From the NCBI RefSeq assembly GCF_004120195.1, contig NZ_SCHN01000012.1, positions 62,001 to 126,000 of the forward strand: DNA of 64,000 bases, given 5' to 3'. The DNA comes from Enterovibrio baiacu (GTDB lineage Bacteria; Pseudomonadota; Gammaproteobacteria; Enterobacterales; Vibrionaceae). Shown piece after piece: positions 37,126 to 46,815 of this stretch (its first letter is position 1; every line of letters begins with the position of its first letter). Position numbers and translations under genes: made by a program. The notes beneath the pieces were generated by a model. That model did no database searches, was not told where the DNA came from, and saw only the letters and a program-made list of their open reading frames with translations.

Positions 37126-37149
37126 CAGGCAGCCGGATAAGGCTGCCTG
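37126..37149 (-). terminator. Hairpin between yibN and secB
   Basis: A perfect 9 bp stem (37126-37134 with 37141-37149) is followed on the minus strand by AATTATTTTG, a weak T tract. It may attenuate rather than fully stop transcription into secB. Confidence 0.5.
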
Positions 37150-37173
37150 TCGAATAGGTCATCCGTTAAACGG

Positions 37174-37614
37174 TTACTTTTTCTTTTTGTGTTTGATCAG
37201 TGGCAGATTCGCTTCATTCCACGACATCAAGCCATCTTTAAGAATGCTGACATTCTCGAACCCTGCTTTTACCAGCGCATTGGCGCTTTCAGCAGCGGTT
37301 TGACCAGACTTACATACCACGATGATTGGGTCAGACTTGCGTTTTTCAATCTCACCAAAGCTTTCCGCTTTGATGTCTTTCGCCAAAACGTGAAGTGCGC
37401 CAGCAATATGACCTGCGCGATAATCATCACGGCTACGAATATCAACAAACACACCGTTCTGGCGGTTAACAAGGACAGTCGCGTCATTTGGCGTCACGAT
37501 GGCATAAGCGGCGGTTTTCTGTTTAACAACTGACACAATCAGCATGACAACCAGAGCCACCCACACAAGTGACAAAATCATTTCACTTTGAACAAATTCA
37601 ATAAACTGCTGCAT
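37174..37614 (-). CDS. yibN: Membrane-anchored rhodanese-like protein YibN
   Basis: The 146-residue protein has one N-terminal membrane helix (about 12-30) and a single cytoplasmic rhodanese domain: VFVDIRSRDDYRAGHIAGALHV, then VVCKSGQTAAESA, where the Cys is the expected persulfide carrier. Rhodaneses move sulfane sulfur; the natural acceptor is not known. E. coli YibN has the same length and neighbours. It probably begins the yibN-secB-gpsA transcript. Confidence 0.9.
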   Translation of the reverse strand: MQQFIEFVQSEMILSLVWVALVVMLIVSVVKQKTAAYAIVTPNDATVLVNRQNGVFVDIRSRDDYRAGHIAGALHVLAKDIKAESFGEIEKRKSDPIIVVCKSGQTAAESANALVKAGFENVSILKDGLMSWNEANLPLIKHKKKK

Positions 37615-38057
37615 AGCTCGCTTCTACATTCATGTCGGCAAAAAAATCGACCCCGAGTATAACCTCCCCCGCTCTCAAGTACAGCATGGGCTTGGATTTC
37701 CATGCCCTCGCTCACTTCTTATTAAAGCGAAAAACTTGAATTCCATCACATTCACCCTTACGTATTGATGAAGACATCAGTATTGCGAACCACGCGCCTG
37801 AAATTGGACAGCGAGCAAACGAAAGGCTGTTGACTTACTACAACTTTTATTCGAACAACAAACGGTAACGGAAGGCATTAAAAAGTAAGCTTTTTCGCCA
37901 AAGACACGCTTAGTCTGCGTTAAGCGCTTGCCGTTACAAGATTTGTTGAAACTTTAGCAGAAAGATTTGCCTACTGATCAACCAACAAAATGTAGTAAAG
38001 TTACGCTAATCGCTTTTTCTATTTTACACATTGAAATCGACATAAAGAGGACACCGT
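37615..38057. other. Control region between yibN and gpmM
   Basis: About 440 bases without a gene, AT-rich toward gpmM. TTGACT at about 37832 and other AT-rich blocks could be promoter parts, but no single convincing promoter, operator or hairpin is visible. Confidence 0.4.
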
Positions 38058-39596
38058 ATGTCTGCTAAGAAGCCTTTGGCACTCGTTATTCTGGATGGAT
38101 GGGGTTATCGCGAAGATAACAACGACAACGCCATTGCTAATGCAAAAACACCGGTACTTGATGGTTTGATGGCGGGCACCAGCACCCTGATCTCAGCATC
38201 AGGCATGGATGTTGGCCTGCCAGACGGTCAAATGGGTAACTCAGAAGTCGGCCACACCAACATTGGTGCGGGTCGTATCGTTTACCAAGACCTAACAAAA
38301 ATCACCAAGTCTATTGCTGACGGCGAGTTTTTTGACAACGCAGTGCTCACTAACGCTGTCGACAAAGCGGCGAAAGCAGGCAAAGCCGTGCACATCATGG
38401 GTCTGATGTCACCAGGCGGTGTTCACAGCCACGAAGACCACATTGCAGCTGCAGTAGAAATGGCGGTTCAGCGCGGTGCAGAAAACGTGTACCTACACTG
38501 CTTCCTTGATGGCCGTGATACGCCACCACGTAGTGCACAAAACTCTTTGGTTCGTTTCGATGAGCTATTCGCGAAGCTAGGCAAAGGCCGCACCGCCTCT
38601 ATCATCGGTCGTTACTACGCAATGGACCGCGATAACAACTGGGATCGCGTTGAAAAAGCCTACGACCTGATGACCGAAGCCAAAGGCGACTTCACGTATG
38701 CGTCTGCTGTTGAAGCACTTGAAGCAGCTTATGCGCGTGAAGAAAACGATGAATTCGTTAAAGCGTCTGAAATCCGTGCTGAAGGCCAACCTGTTGCGTC
38801 TATCAACGACGGTGACAGCCTGATTTTCATGAACTTCCGTGCTGACCGTGCGCGTCAAATCGCACGTACGTTCCTGCCAAGCTTTGACGGTTTCACCCGC
38901 GCTAAAGTGGCAGAACTGGCAGACTTCGTAATGCTGACTGAATACGCGTCAGACATCGATGCTTCTTGTGCATACCCGTCAGACAACCTGGTAAATACAC
39001 TGGGTGAGTGGCTATCGAAAGAAGGCAAAACACAGCTACGTATTTCAGAAACTGAAAAATACGCGCACGTGACGTTCTTCTTCAATGGCGGAGTTGAAAA
39101 CGAATTTGAAGGCGAAGAGCGTTCATTGGTTGCATCACCTAAAGTCGCTACCTACGACTTGCAACCAGAAATGAGTTCTGGAGAACTGACTGATAAATTG
39201 GTTGAAGCCATCAAGAGCGGCAAGTTTGACCAAATCATCTGTAACTACCCGAATGGCGACATGGTCGGCCACACCGGTGTTTACGATGCAGCAGTAAAAG
39301 CGTGTGAAGCCGTTGATAGCTGTATCGCTCGCGTGGTTGAAGCAATCAAAGAAGTCGATGGTCAACTGCTTATCACAGCAGACCACGGCAACGCAGAAAT
39401 GATGGTCGACCCTGAAACAGGTGGCATCCACACTGCACACACCAACCTGCCAGTGCCTTTGATCTACGTAGGTAGCAAAGACCTAGAATTGGTAGAAGGC
39501 GGTAAGCTATCAGACCTTGCACCAACCATGCTTGCTCTGACAGACACCTCAATCCCTTCAGACATGACTGGTAAGCCGCTGTTCAATCTGAAATAA
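38058..39596 (+). CDS. gpmM: 2,3-bisphosphoglycerate-independent phosphoglycerate mutase
   Basis: GpmM interconverts 3- and 2-phosphoglycerate in glycolysis using two Mn2+. The 512 residues contain [12 protein letters not shown] (metal Asp), [16 protein letters not shown] (phosphoryl Ser), [12 protein letters not shown], and the phosphatase-half residues [11 protein letters not shown] and [24 protein letters not shown] precedes ATG. It leads a gpmM-envC-yibQ cluster like that of E. coli; envC begins eight bases after its stop. Confidence 0.98.
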   Translation: MSAKKPLALVILDGWGYREDNNDNAIANAKTPVLDGLMAGTSTLISASGMDVGLPDGQMGNSEVGHTNIGAGRIVYQDLTKITKSIADGEFFDNAVLTNAVDKAAKAGKAVHIMGLMSPGGVHSHEDHIAAAVEMAVQRGAENVYLHCFLDGRDTPPRSAQNSLVRFDELFAKLGKGRTASIIGRYYAMDRDNNWDRVEKAYDLMTEAKGDFTYASAVEALEAAYAREENDEFVKASEIRAEGQPVASINDGDSLIFMNFRADRARQIARTFLPSFDGFTRAKVAELADFVMLTEYASDIDASCAYPSDNLVNTLGEWLSKEGKTQLRISETEKYAHVTFFFNGGVENEFEGEERSLVASPKVATYDLQPEMSSGELTDKLVEAIKSGKFDQIICNYPNGDMVGHTGVYDAAVKACEAVDSCIARVVEAIKEVDGQLLITADHGNAEMMVDPETGGIHTAHTNLPVPLIYVGSKDLELVEGGKLSDLAPTMLALTDTSIPSDMTGKPLFNLK

Positions 39597-39604
39597 TCTT
39601 CCCT

Positions 39605-40768
39605 ATGCGGGAAATGATTAAGCGACTCACCAACAAAACTCGCGCCAGTGCTCTTTGCACTGGCGTTTTTCTATGTCTGTTATTCAGCGCTGCTTTGCGC
39701 GCGGATGAAGGCCAGCTTTCTGGTGTGAATAATGAAATTTCCCGCCAGCAACAGCAACTTAGTGCTAGCAGCAAGAAGCTCAACACGCTTCAAGCTGACC
39801 TAAAAAAACAAGAACAAGCCATCAGTGCCATCGCCACGCAGATCCGCACCGCCTCCCAAAAGCTTGAAACGCTCGACGATGAGATTGTCACCCTCAATCA
39901 AGAAAGCCAGCGACTAGAACAACGTAAGTTGGGTCAGATGGAGCTGTTGAAAGAGCTTTTAAACAGCCAATACCGTCAAGGTGAGCACAGCCAACTCAAT
40001 ACCTTTTTAAGTGGCGAAGACAGCAGCGATCTTGATCGTATGACCGTCTACGCTGAACGACTATCCCAAGCGCGCACCGATGCCATCAACGAATTGGCCG
40101 CCACGGATACCGAACTTCAACTTAAGCGCCGCATGCTTGCCGAGCAAACGCAAAAACAAACGGCATTACTCGATACGTTGAAAGCCGACAAAGCGACGCT
40201 AGAAAAACAACAACGCGCTCAAAAGAAAACTGCCGGCGCGGTACAACGCCAGATCCGCAGCGATAAGAGCTATTTGTCGGAGCTTCGTAACAACCAAAAC
40301 CGCTTGAAAGCGGAACTTGCGAAAGCCGCAGAACAAGCCAAAATCGCGGCCGAACAAGCCAAAGTAAAAATGGATGGCTTGGGTCGCTACAAAGGCAAAT
40401 TGCATCGCCCTGTCAAAGGGAAGACACTGCACAGCTTCGGCAGCCCGCAAACCGGTGAATTGCGCTGGAATGGCATGGTTATCTCTTCCAAAGAAGGCAC
40501 TGACGTAAAAGCGGCCCACGATGGCACCGTTGTTCTGTCTAACTGGCTTCGCGGCTATGGCTTAATGGTGGTCATCGACCACGGCAAGGGCGACATGAGT
40601 TTTTACGGGTATAACCAAGCCTTGCTGAAAAACGTCGGAGACACCGTGAAAGCGGGAGACCCCATCGCCCTCGTCGGGAACAGCGGCGGGCAAACACAAT
40701 CTGGCCTTTACTTTGAAATTCGGCGAAAAGGCAATGCCACCAACCCTAGCCCCTGGTTAGGCCGGTAA
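39605..40768 (+). CDS. envC: Murein hydrolase activator EnvC
   Basis: EnvC works at the divisome to switch on the amidases AmiA and AmiB for cell separation. The 387 residues begin with a signal peptide (cut near AALRADEG), followed by a long coiled coil (about 35-265; FtsEX-binding) and a LytM domain. The LytM domain has VISSKEGTDVKAAHDGTV and YGLMVVIDHGKGDMSFYGYNQ, in which the metal ligands of active M23 peptidases are not all kept, as expected for an activator. The first ATG lacks a good ribosome site; MIKRLTNK three codons later is possible. Confidence 0.93.
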   Translation: MREMIKRLTNKTRASALCTGVFLCLLFSAALRADEGQLSGVNNEISRQQQQLSASSKKLNTLQADLKKQEQAISAIATQIRTASQKLETLDDEIVTLNQESQRLEQRKLGQMELLKELLNSQYRQGEHSQLNTFLSGEDSSDLDRMTVYAERLSQARTDAINELAATDTELQLKRRMLAEQTQKQTALLDTLKADKATLEKQQRAQKKTAGAVQRQIRSDKSYLSELRNNQNRLKAELAKAAEQAKIAAEQAKVKMDGLGRYKGKLHRPVKGKTLHSFGSPQTGELRWNGMVISSKEGTDVKAAHDGTVVLSNWLRGYGLMVVIDHGKGDMSFYGYNQALLKNVGDTVKAGDPIALVGNSGGQTQSGLYFEIRRKGNATNPSPWLGR

Positions 40769-40784
40769 GCCAGGAAGGTCACAG

Positions 40785-41501
40785 ATGCAAAGGATTGTCA
40801 CTGTTACCACCCTACTCTTCCTGCTTCTGGCATCGCCTGTCGTTGCCAAACCCAAACTCGCACTGATCATTGATGACCTCGGCTATGACCTCATGCCACG
40901 AGACATCGCAACACTGCCGCCTGAAATCAGCGTCTCTGTTATTCCTTTTACTGAATTCGATACCGCTGTCGCCCTGACCGCATTGAATCAGCACCGTGAA
41001 GTCTTGCTTCATCTTCCTATGCAAAGCCAACCGGGCGCACCTGCGGAGCCTAACGCGCTTACGCTTGAGATGGACAAGGAACAGGTTCAAACCTCTGTTC
41101 GAGAAGCGCTCTATCGTGTTCCCCACGCCGTGGCGGTAAACAACCACATGGGTAGCTTGCTCACACAGCACCAAGAGCCGATGCATTGGATCATGGAGAC
41201 ACTCCACACGAAACAACTTGGCTTTATTGATAGCCGTACCACCCCGAGCACCGTCGCACAGAAAATCGCAAAGCAGCACGGGTTAGCCAATAACCGCCGC
41301 CATGTTTTTCTCGACCACCTGCAAACGGAAGACTTTATCCACCAGCAGCTCGAACTCGCGGTTCAACAAGCTAACCAACGCGGCATTGCCGTCGTCATCG
41401 CTCACCCGTTTCCTATCACGCTGGCGACATTGCAAAAAGTACTGCCATCATTGCAAGAGCGTGTCGATCTCGTGCCCATCTCTCAGGCTTTATCTCAGTA
41501 A
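40785..41501 (+). CDS. yibQ: Divergent polysaccharide deacetylase family protein YibQ
   Basis: The 238-residue product has a signal peptide ending near VVAKPK and a catalytic-like fold of the divergent polysaccharide deacetylase family (DUF610): LALIIDDLGYD, VLLHLPMQSQPG, NNHMGSLLT and VVIAHPFPIT are hallmark motifs. It should act in the periplasm, perhaps on peptidoglycan or another polysaccharide, but no reaction is established. AGGAAGG precedes ATG, and it lies 16 bases after envC, so it is in the same operon. Confidence 0.92.
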   Translation: MQRIVTVTTLLFLLLASPVVAKPKLALIIDDLGYDLMPRDIATLPPEISVSVIPFTEFDTAVALTALNQHREVLLHLPMQSQPGAPAEPNALTLEMDKEQVQTSVREALYRVPHAVAVNNHMGSLLTQHQEPMHWIMETLHTKQLGFIDSRTTPSTVAQKIAKQHGLANNRRHVFLDHLQTEDFIHQQLELAVQQANQRGIAVVIAHPFPITLATLQKVLPSLQERVDLVPISQALSQ

Positions 41502-41508
41502 ACGGCCA

Positions 41509-41533
41509 TAAAAAAACCCGCCGAAGCAGGTTT
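41509..41533 (-). terminator. Terminator of kbl-tdh
   Basis: On the minus strand AAACCTGC pairs with GCGGGTTT around a TTCG tetraloop with one G-U pair (41514-41533), then TTTTATGG. The plus-strand version has a mismatch, so it suits kbl-tdh better than yibQ. Confidence 0.85.
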
Positions 41534-41554
41534 AATCAAGCCGTCAATTTGGCG

Positions 41555-42595
41555 TTATTTCTGCCAATCAAGGATGACTTTGCCTGACATGCCTGAACAC
41601 ATCTTGTCGAAGCCTTCTTGGAAATCATCAACACTGTAGTGGTGCGTGATGATTGGGCTGAGATCCAAACCAGATTGGATCAAGCTTGCCATTTTGTACC
41701 ACGTCTCAAACATTTCGCGGCCATAGATACCTTTGATCACCAAGCCTTTGAAGATCACTTGGTTCCAGTCGATACCCATGTCTGATGGCGGAATACCCAG
41801 AAGGGCAATACGACCGCCGTGGTTCATGGTTTTCAACATGGAGTTAAACGCGGATGGGTTACCTGACATTTCAAGACCCACATCAAAGCCTTCTTTCATG
41901 CCAAGCTCAGCCATGACATCTTCAAGCTTCTCTTCTGCCACGTTCACCGCGCGAGTCACACCCATCTTGCGTGCAAGATCCAGGCGGTATTCATTCACAT
42001 CAGTGATCACAACATAACGCGCACCCACGTGTTTCGCGACAGCCGCCGCCATGATACCAATCGGGCCAGCACCGGTGATCAACACGTCTTCACCAACAAG
42101 GTCAAACGACAGTGCGGTGTGAACCGCGTTACCGAATGGGTCGAAGATGGATGCAAGATCGTCAGAGATATCTGCAGGGATTTTGAATGCATTGAACGCT
42201 GGGATCACCAAGTATTCTGCAAATGCGCCTTCACGGTTCACACCAACACCCGTGGTGTTACGGCAAAGGTGCGTGCGGCCTGCACGGCAGTTACGACAGT
42301 GACCACAGGTGATATGGCCTTCGCCGGAAACACGGTCGCCCACGGTGAAACCGCGCACTTCCTGACCCATCGCAACCACTTCACCCACGTATTCGTGGCC
42401 GACAACCATTGGCACAGGAATGGTTTTTTGTGACCATTCATCCCAGTTGTAGATGTGAACATCGGTACCACAAATCGCGGTTTTACGGATTTTGATCAGA
42501 AGATCGTTATGGCCCACTTCTGGCAGCTCAACCTCGGTCATCCAAATGCCAGGTTCCGCTTTCAGTTTTGCCAGCGCTTTCATTTTGTTCGTCAT
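41555..42595 (-). CDS. tdh: L-threonine 3-dehydrogenase
   Basis: Tdh oxidises threonine to 2-amino-3-ketobutyrate, which Kbl then cleaves to glycine and acetyl-CoA. The 346-residue zinc medium-chain dehydrogenase has [14 protein letters not shown] (catalytic Zn), GHEYVGEVV, the structural zinc [15 protein letters not shown] and the NAD loop [16 protein letters not shown]. The start was taken at the ATG at 42595, seven bases after the kbl stop; an earlier TTG overlaps kbl, and an ATG four codons later is also possible. Confidence 0.96.
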   Translation of the reverse strand: MTNKMKALAKLKAEPGIWMTEVELPEVGHNDLLIKIRKTAICGTDVHIYNWDEWSQKTIPVPMVVGHEYVGEVVAMGQEVRGFTVGDRVSGEGHITCGHCRNCRAGRTHLCRNTTGVGVNREGAFAEYLVIPAFNAFKIPADISDDLASIFDPFGNAVHTALSFDLVGEDVLITGAGPIGIMAAAVAKHVGARYVVITDVNEYRLDLARKMGVTRAVNVAEEKLEDVMAELGMKEGFDVGLEMSGNPSAFNSMLKTMNHGGRIALLGIPPSDMGIDWNQVIFKGLVIKGIYGREMFETWYKMASLIQSGLDLSPIITHHYSVDDFQEGFDKMCSGMSGKVILDWQK

Positions 42596-42602
42596 TGACT
42601 GC

Positions 42603-43799
42603 TTATCCAATCAAGCCCATGTCTTTACCCACTTTGATAAAGGCATCGATAGCTTTGTCTAATTGCTCGCGGCTATATGCAGCCGACATTTGTGTACGAA
42701 TACGTGCTTGGCCTTTTGGTACCACAGGGAACGAGAACCCAACCACGTAAATACCTTCTTTCATCATGCGTTCCGCAAACTCAGCGCCCACTTTCGCGTC
42801 GCCCAGCATCACAGGGATGATCGCGTGATCAGCACCAGAAAGCATAAAGCCTGCTTCGCTCATGCGCGCGCGGAAGTGGCTTGCGTTGTCCCAAAGCTGG
42901 GTGCGCAGGTGGCCACTTTCTTCCAACAGATCAATCACGCGGATAGACGCGGACACAATCGCTGGTGCCAACGAATTCGAGAACAGGTATGGGCGTGAAC
43001 GCTGACGCAGCCAATCGATCACTTCTTTCTTGCCTGAGGTGTAACCGCCTGACGCGCCGCCCATGGCTTTTCCTAGCGTGCCAGTGATGATGTCGATACG
43101 GTCAATCACGTCATGGTGTTCGTGCGTACCGCGGCCATTCGCTCCCATGAAGCCCACGGCGTGAGAATCATCCACCATCACCAATGCGCCGTATTTGTCA
43201 GCCAAATCGCAAATCGCTGGCAGGTTCGCCACAACGCCGTCCATGGAGAACACACCGTCAGTCACGATAAGCGTGTTACGTGCACCCGCTTCTTTCGCCG
43301 CAATCAGTTGCTTCTCAAGCTCTTCCATGTTGTTGTTCGAATAGCGGAAACGCATCGCTTTACAAAGGCGCACACCATCGATGATTGACGCATGGTTCAA
43401 TGCATCAGAAATGATGGCATCTTCCGCCCCCAAAATGGTCTCGAACAAACCGGTGTTCGCATCAAAGCAAGAGGTGTAAAGAATGGTGTCTTCCATACCA
43501 AGGAATGTAGAAAGTTTATCCTCAAGCTCTTTGTGTGCATCTTGCGTACCACAGATGAAACGCACAGATGCCATACCAAAGCCATGCTCATCCATGCCCT
43601 TTTGCGCGGCTTCAATCAGTGCAGGGTGATTCGCCAAACCTAAGTAGTTATTGGCACAGAAGTTCAGCACTTCATCGCCTGATGTCACGGCAATTTTGGC
43701 TTGCTGTGCGGTGGTGATAACACGTTCATCTTTGTAAAGGCCTTCAGCTTTCACTTCTTCAAGCTGCTGACGAATTTGCTGGTAAAAAGCGGCAGTCAT
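42603..43799 (-). CDS. kbl: 2-amino-3-ketobutyrate coenzyme A ligase
   Basis: Kbl is a PLP enzyme that cleaves 2-amino-3-ketobutyrate with CoA to glycine and acetyl-CoA. The 398 residues show [34 protein letters not shown] and the PLP-lysine segment [21 protein letters not shown] of the alpha-oxoamine synthase family. The ATG at 43799 with GGAG upstream is used. It is first of the kbl-tdh operon for threonine breakdown. A TetR gene of unknown target lies upstream in the same direction. Confidence 0.97.
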   Translation of the reverse strand: MTAAFYQQIRQQLEEVKAEGLYKDERVITTAQQAKIAVTSGDEVLNFCANNYLGLANHPALIEAAQKGMDEHGFGMASVRFICGTQDAHKELEDKLSTFLGMEDTILYTSCFDANTGLFETILGAEDAIISDALNHASIIDGVRLCKAMRFRYSNNNMEELEKQLIAAKEAGARNTLIVTDGVFSMDGVVANLPAICDLADKYGALVMVDDSHAVGFMGANGRGTHEHHDVIDRIDIITGTLGKAMGGASGGYTSGKKEVIDWLRQRSRPYLFSNSLAPAIVSASIRVIDLLEESGHLRTQLWDNASHFRARMSEAGFMLSGADHAIIPVMLGDAKVGAEFAERMMKEGIYVVGFSFPVVPKGQARIRTQMSAAYSREQLDKAIDAFIKVGKDMGLIG

Positions 43800-43941
43800 C
43801 GCGCACTCCATCATGGATACAGGAACTAGGGATTCACGCCCACAGTCACTCCCTTAACAGGCAATGATACGCAGACGCACAGTAAGTTTACGCCACCCAC
43901 TACTTATGCGCGGCGTTGTGATTGTCGTACCTTCGAGAAGT

Positions 43942-43998
43942 AAAAGCATCTAGTGAATGCTTTTTAATCAGTATGACCTATCAGCAAGGAGGCTGATA
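43942..43998. other. Two hairpins between the TetR gene and kbl
   Basis: AAAAGCAT (43942-43949) pairs with ATGCTTTT (43957-43964), and TATCAGC (43979-43985) pairs with GCTGATA (43992-43998) around AAGGAG. The first may end the TetR transcript. Neither has a full T tract on the minus strand. Confidence 0.4.
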
Positions 43999-44053
43999 AT
44001 AGTTTTCTAAGGAAGGGTAAGTCTATCGAATTAGCACATCTTGTTGCAGTAGA

Positions 44054-44701
44054 TCACGCAAGTGTATTGGCCATTTGCTGATGATAATACGCAATGATTT
44101 CTGCCACCACAGCCTGTCCTTTGTCGGTAGACATCGGCATCACCATGCTCAGAATTTGAAGGACGCCCTGATAAATGACGGTAGGCGTAATTTTGGCCTG
44201 CGGCGCCTGCGCGCTTTGATAAAAAATCCAGCTTGAGGCAACCAATTTGAGGTTGTCGCACAAGGACTCAATGCCGTCATCGTCCATATCCAGCCAACCT
44301 GTGGCACGAAATTGCGTCAATGTGACGACGAGATTGGCTTTTAGTGCCTGCTGCGCGGTAAGGTATTTGTCTTGTAATACCGCATCTCGGCGCAAGATAT
44401 CGGGCAAATTGGCGTAGAAGAATCGATAGCGCCACATCAACTGAAACGTCGCGTCTAAATACGCAAGTAGGCGCTGTTGATCGGTATCTGCCGATGTTTC
44501 TGGTTGAAAGGACGTGGTGAGATCGAGGGCGTATTGATCGAAAATACTGTGTATAATCTCTTCCTTATTACGGAAGTGGTAATACAAGTTTCCCGGGCTT
44601 ATACCGAGATCCGCTGCAATGTGATTGGTGGTGATATTCGGTTCACCCTGTTCGTTGAACAGTGCCAGTGCAGAATGAATAATGCGATCACGGGTTTTCA
44701 T
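44054..44701 (-). CDS. TetR/AcrR-family transcriptional regulator
   Basis: The 215-residue protein has an N-terminal TetR helix-turn-helix ([46 protein letters not shown]) and an all-helical C-terminal ligand and dimer domain with several aromatic residues ([15 protein letters not shown]). I do not recognise the subfamily. The ATG at 44701 is used; a TTG 13 codons upstream is unlikely. It lies between kbl-tdh, which it precedes in the same direction, and the divergent hldD. Control of either neighbour is possible, but nothing in the sequence shows it. Confidence 0.88.
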   Translation of the reverse strand: MKTRDRIIHSALALFNEQGEPNITTNHIAADLGISPGNLYYHFRNKEEIIHSIFDQYALDLTTSFQPETSADTDQQRLLAYLDATFQLMWRYRFFYANLPDILRRDAVLQDKYLTAQQALKANLVVTLTQFRATGWLDMDDDGIESLCDNLKLVASSWIFYQSAQAPQAKITPTVIYQGVLQILSMVMPMSTDKGQAVVAEIIAYYHQQMANTLA

Positions 44702-44805
44702 GGTTAAACTGCTATCCTCAAGCCCAGAGCGGAAACACAAATATTACCACAGCCATTACAGTCGTGATGGCGGAGTCTTCTCATTGTCAGAATTTAGGTA
44801 AAAGT

Positions 44806-45750
44806 ATGATTATAGTGACTGGCGGCGCTGGCATGATCGGCAGCAACATTGTTAAAGCCCTGAACGAGCAAGGCATCAACGACATTCTTGTGGTTGATAA
44901 CCTAAAAGACGGTACCAAGTTCGTCAATCTGGTCGATCTAGATATCGCTGACTACATGGACAAAGAAGACTTTATCACCCAAATCATGGCGGGTGATGAT
45001 TTCGGCCCAATCGAAGCTATTTTCCATGAAGGCGCTTGTTCTGCCACCACTGAGTGGGACGGCAAGTACATGATGCTCAACAACTACGAGTATTCGAAAG
45101 AGCTGCTGCACTTCTGTCTAGAGCGTGAAATTCCATTCCTATATGCCTCTTCTGCTGCAACCTACGGTGGTCGCGATCATGACTTCATCGAAGAGAAGCA
45201 ATACGAAGGCGCACTGAACGTTTACGGTTACTCGAAGCAACAGTTCGACAATTATGTTCGTCGTATTTGGGCTGACGCAGAAGCACACGGCGAAACGCTG
45301 TCGCAAATCACGGGTTTCCGTTACTTCAACGTTTACGGCCCACGTGAAACCCACAAAGGCAGCATGGCGTCAGTGGCATTCCACCTGAACAACCAAATTA
45401 AAGAAGGCCAAAACCCGAAACTGTTCGAAGGCAGCAATACCTTCAAACGTGACTTCGTGTACGTTGGCGACGTGTGCAAGATGAACCTTTGGTTCCTTGA
45501 GAACGGCGTATCAGGCATCTTTAACTGTGGCACTGGCCGCGCAGAACCTTTCCGCGCCGTGGCTGACGCTGTTATCGCTCACCACAACCAAGGTGAAGTT
45601 GAAGAAATTCCATTCCCAGATCACCTAAAAGGCCGCTACCAGGCCTACACCCAAGCCGACCTCACTAAGGTACGCGCTGCGGGTTACAGCGAGGAGTTTA
45701 AAACTGTCGCTGAAGGTGTTGCTGAGTATATGGCAATCCTTAACAAGTAA
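44806..45750 (+). CDS. hldD: ADP-L-glycero-D-manno-heptose 6-epimerase
   Basis: HldD makes ADP-L-glycero-D-manno-heptose, the donor for the inner LPS core. The 314-residue short-chain dehydrogenase-like enzyme starts [20 protein letters not shown] (NADP loop) and has [13 protein letters not shown] with the catalytic Tyr-Lys and [25 protein letters not shown] precedes ATG; a 14-residue extension is rejected. It opens the LPS gene region and provides the sugar used by WaaF and OpsX below. A terminator follows. Confidence 0.97.
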   Translation: MIIVTGGAGMIGSNIVKALNEQGINDILVVDNLKDGTKFVNLVDLDIADYMDKEDFITQIMAGDDFGPIEAIFHEGACSATTEWDGKYMMLNNYEYSKELLHFCLEREIPFLYASSAATYGGRDHDFIEEKQYEGALNVYGYSKQQFDNYVRRIWADAEAHGETLSQITGFRYFNVYGPRETHKGSMASVAFHLNNQIKEGQNPKLFEGSNTFKRDFVYVGDVCKMNLWFLENGVSGIFNCGTGRAEPFRAVADAVIAHHNQGEVEEIPFPDHLKGRYQAYTQADLTKVRAAGYSEEFKTVAEGVAEYMAILNK

Positions 45751-45758
45751 TTGGCTGG

Positions 45759-45785
45759 AAAAGCGAGCCTAGGCTCGCTTTTTTA
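45759..45785 (+). terminator. Terminator of hldD
   Basis: AAAAGCGAGCC and GGCTCGCTTTT form an 11 bp stem around TA (effectively a four-base loop), followed by T residues. Read-through or a new promoter would be needed for the next LPS genes. Confidence 0.9.
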
Positions 45786-45815
45786 TTTAATCTGATTTAT
45801 TTGCAGTTCGACTCT

Positions 45816-46757
45816 ATGAGCCAAAAATCCAGCGACACCTCTTATTTACCCACGTTTGAGTGGGCTTTTCTGCACCCTCGCTACTGGGGAACTTGGCTAG
45901 GCATGCTCCTTGTTGCCATCCTCGCGTTTGTGCCCTTTCGTCTGCGTGATAAGTTCGCCGAATTTCTCGCTAAACGACTGGTAAAAATGAACAACCGCGC
46001 AAAAAAGCGTGCCGTCGTCAATCTTCAAGAATGTTTTCCTGAGAAAACAGAAGAAGAACGTTTTGCCATTCTCGAACAAAGCTATATTAATGCAGGATGC
46101 GTGATGCTTGGTTTTGCCACCATCATGATGCGCAGCAAGCGTTACTTGGAAAAACGGACCTTGTTCCGTAACGAGGAAATCCTCACAGAGCTTGTTGAGA
46201 AAGGTGAAAAGGTCATTTTGCTTGTTCCGCACAGCTGGGCAATTGACTACCCTGCAGTGCAACTTGCATCGCGTGGCTTACCCGTTGCTGCCATGGTGAA
46301 AAAACAAAAAAACCGTGTGGTGGATTGGCTGATGAACGTTCAACGCCTCAAGTACGGCGGTCGCACGCACGAACGCGCAGATGGCATAAAACCTTTTATT
46401 AAATCAGTACGTGAAGGTTTTCTCGGCTACTACTTACCCGATGAAGACCACGGCCCTGATTACAGCGTCTTCGTCCCACTTTTCGGTACGCAAAAAGCTA
46501 CGCTGTCAGGACTGGGGAAATTAGCGACGCTCAGCAGAGCGAAAATCGTCCCGCTGATGCCTGTCTACAACCGCGAAACTGGTAACTTTGAAGTCATAGT
46601 ACAACCACCGCTTGCGCCGTTTCCAACGGGTAGCGAAGAAACCGACGCGCGTATGATGAATGAGCGCATTGAACAGTTTTTAGAATCTGACCCCGGCCAG
46701 TATATGTGGATCATGAATCTGCTTAGATCGCGACCGGATGGTAGTCAGTTGTATTAA
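45816..46757 (+). CDS. lpxM: Secondary lipid A acyltransferase, LpxM type
   Basis: This inner-membrane enzyme adds the last secondary acyl chain to Kdo2-lipid A. The 313-residue protein resembles E. coli LpxM: LHPRYWGTWLG near the start, VPHSWAIDYPAVQLA with the HX4D catalytic pair, GGRTHERADGIKPFIKSVREGFLGYYLPDEDHGP and YMWIMNLLRSRPDG. One membrane helix lies near residues 25-40. In V. cholerae the related LpxN transfers a hydroxylated chain, so the exact acyl group is not decided. The ATG at 45816 is used; a TTG five codons earlier is less likely. Confidence 0.9.
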   Translation: MSQKSSDTSYLPTFEWAFLHPRYWGTWLGMLLVAILAFVPFRLRDKFAEFLAKRLVKMNNRAKKRAVVNLQECFPEKTEEERFAILEQSYINAGCVMLGFATIMMRSKRYLEKRTLFRNEEILTELVEKGEKVILLVPHSWAIDYPAVQLASRGLPVAAMVKKQKNRVVDWLMNVQRLKYGGRTHERADGIKPFIKSVREGFLGYYLPDEDHGPDYSVFVPLFGTQKATLSGLGKLATLSRAKIVPLMPVYNRETGNFEVIVQPPLAPFPTGSEETDARMMNERIEQFLESDPGQYMWIMNLLRSRPDGSQLY

Positions 46758-46815
46758 GGATCATTTTTTGACTATAGATTTTAATCATAGTGCAGTACGG
46801 AAAATCACATCGAAT

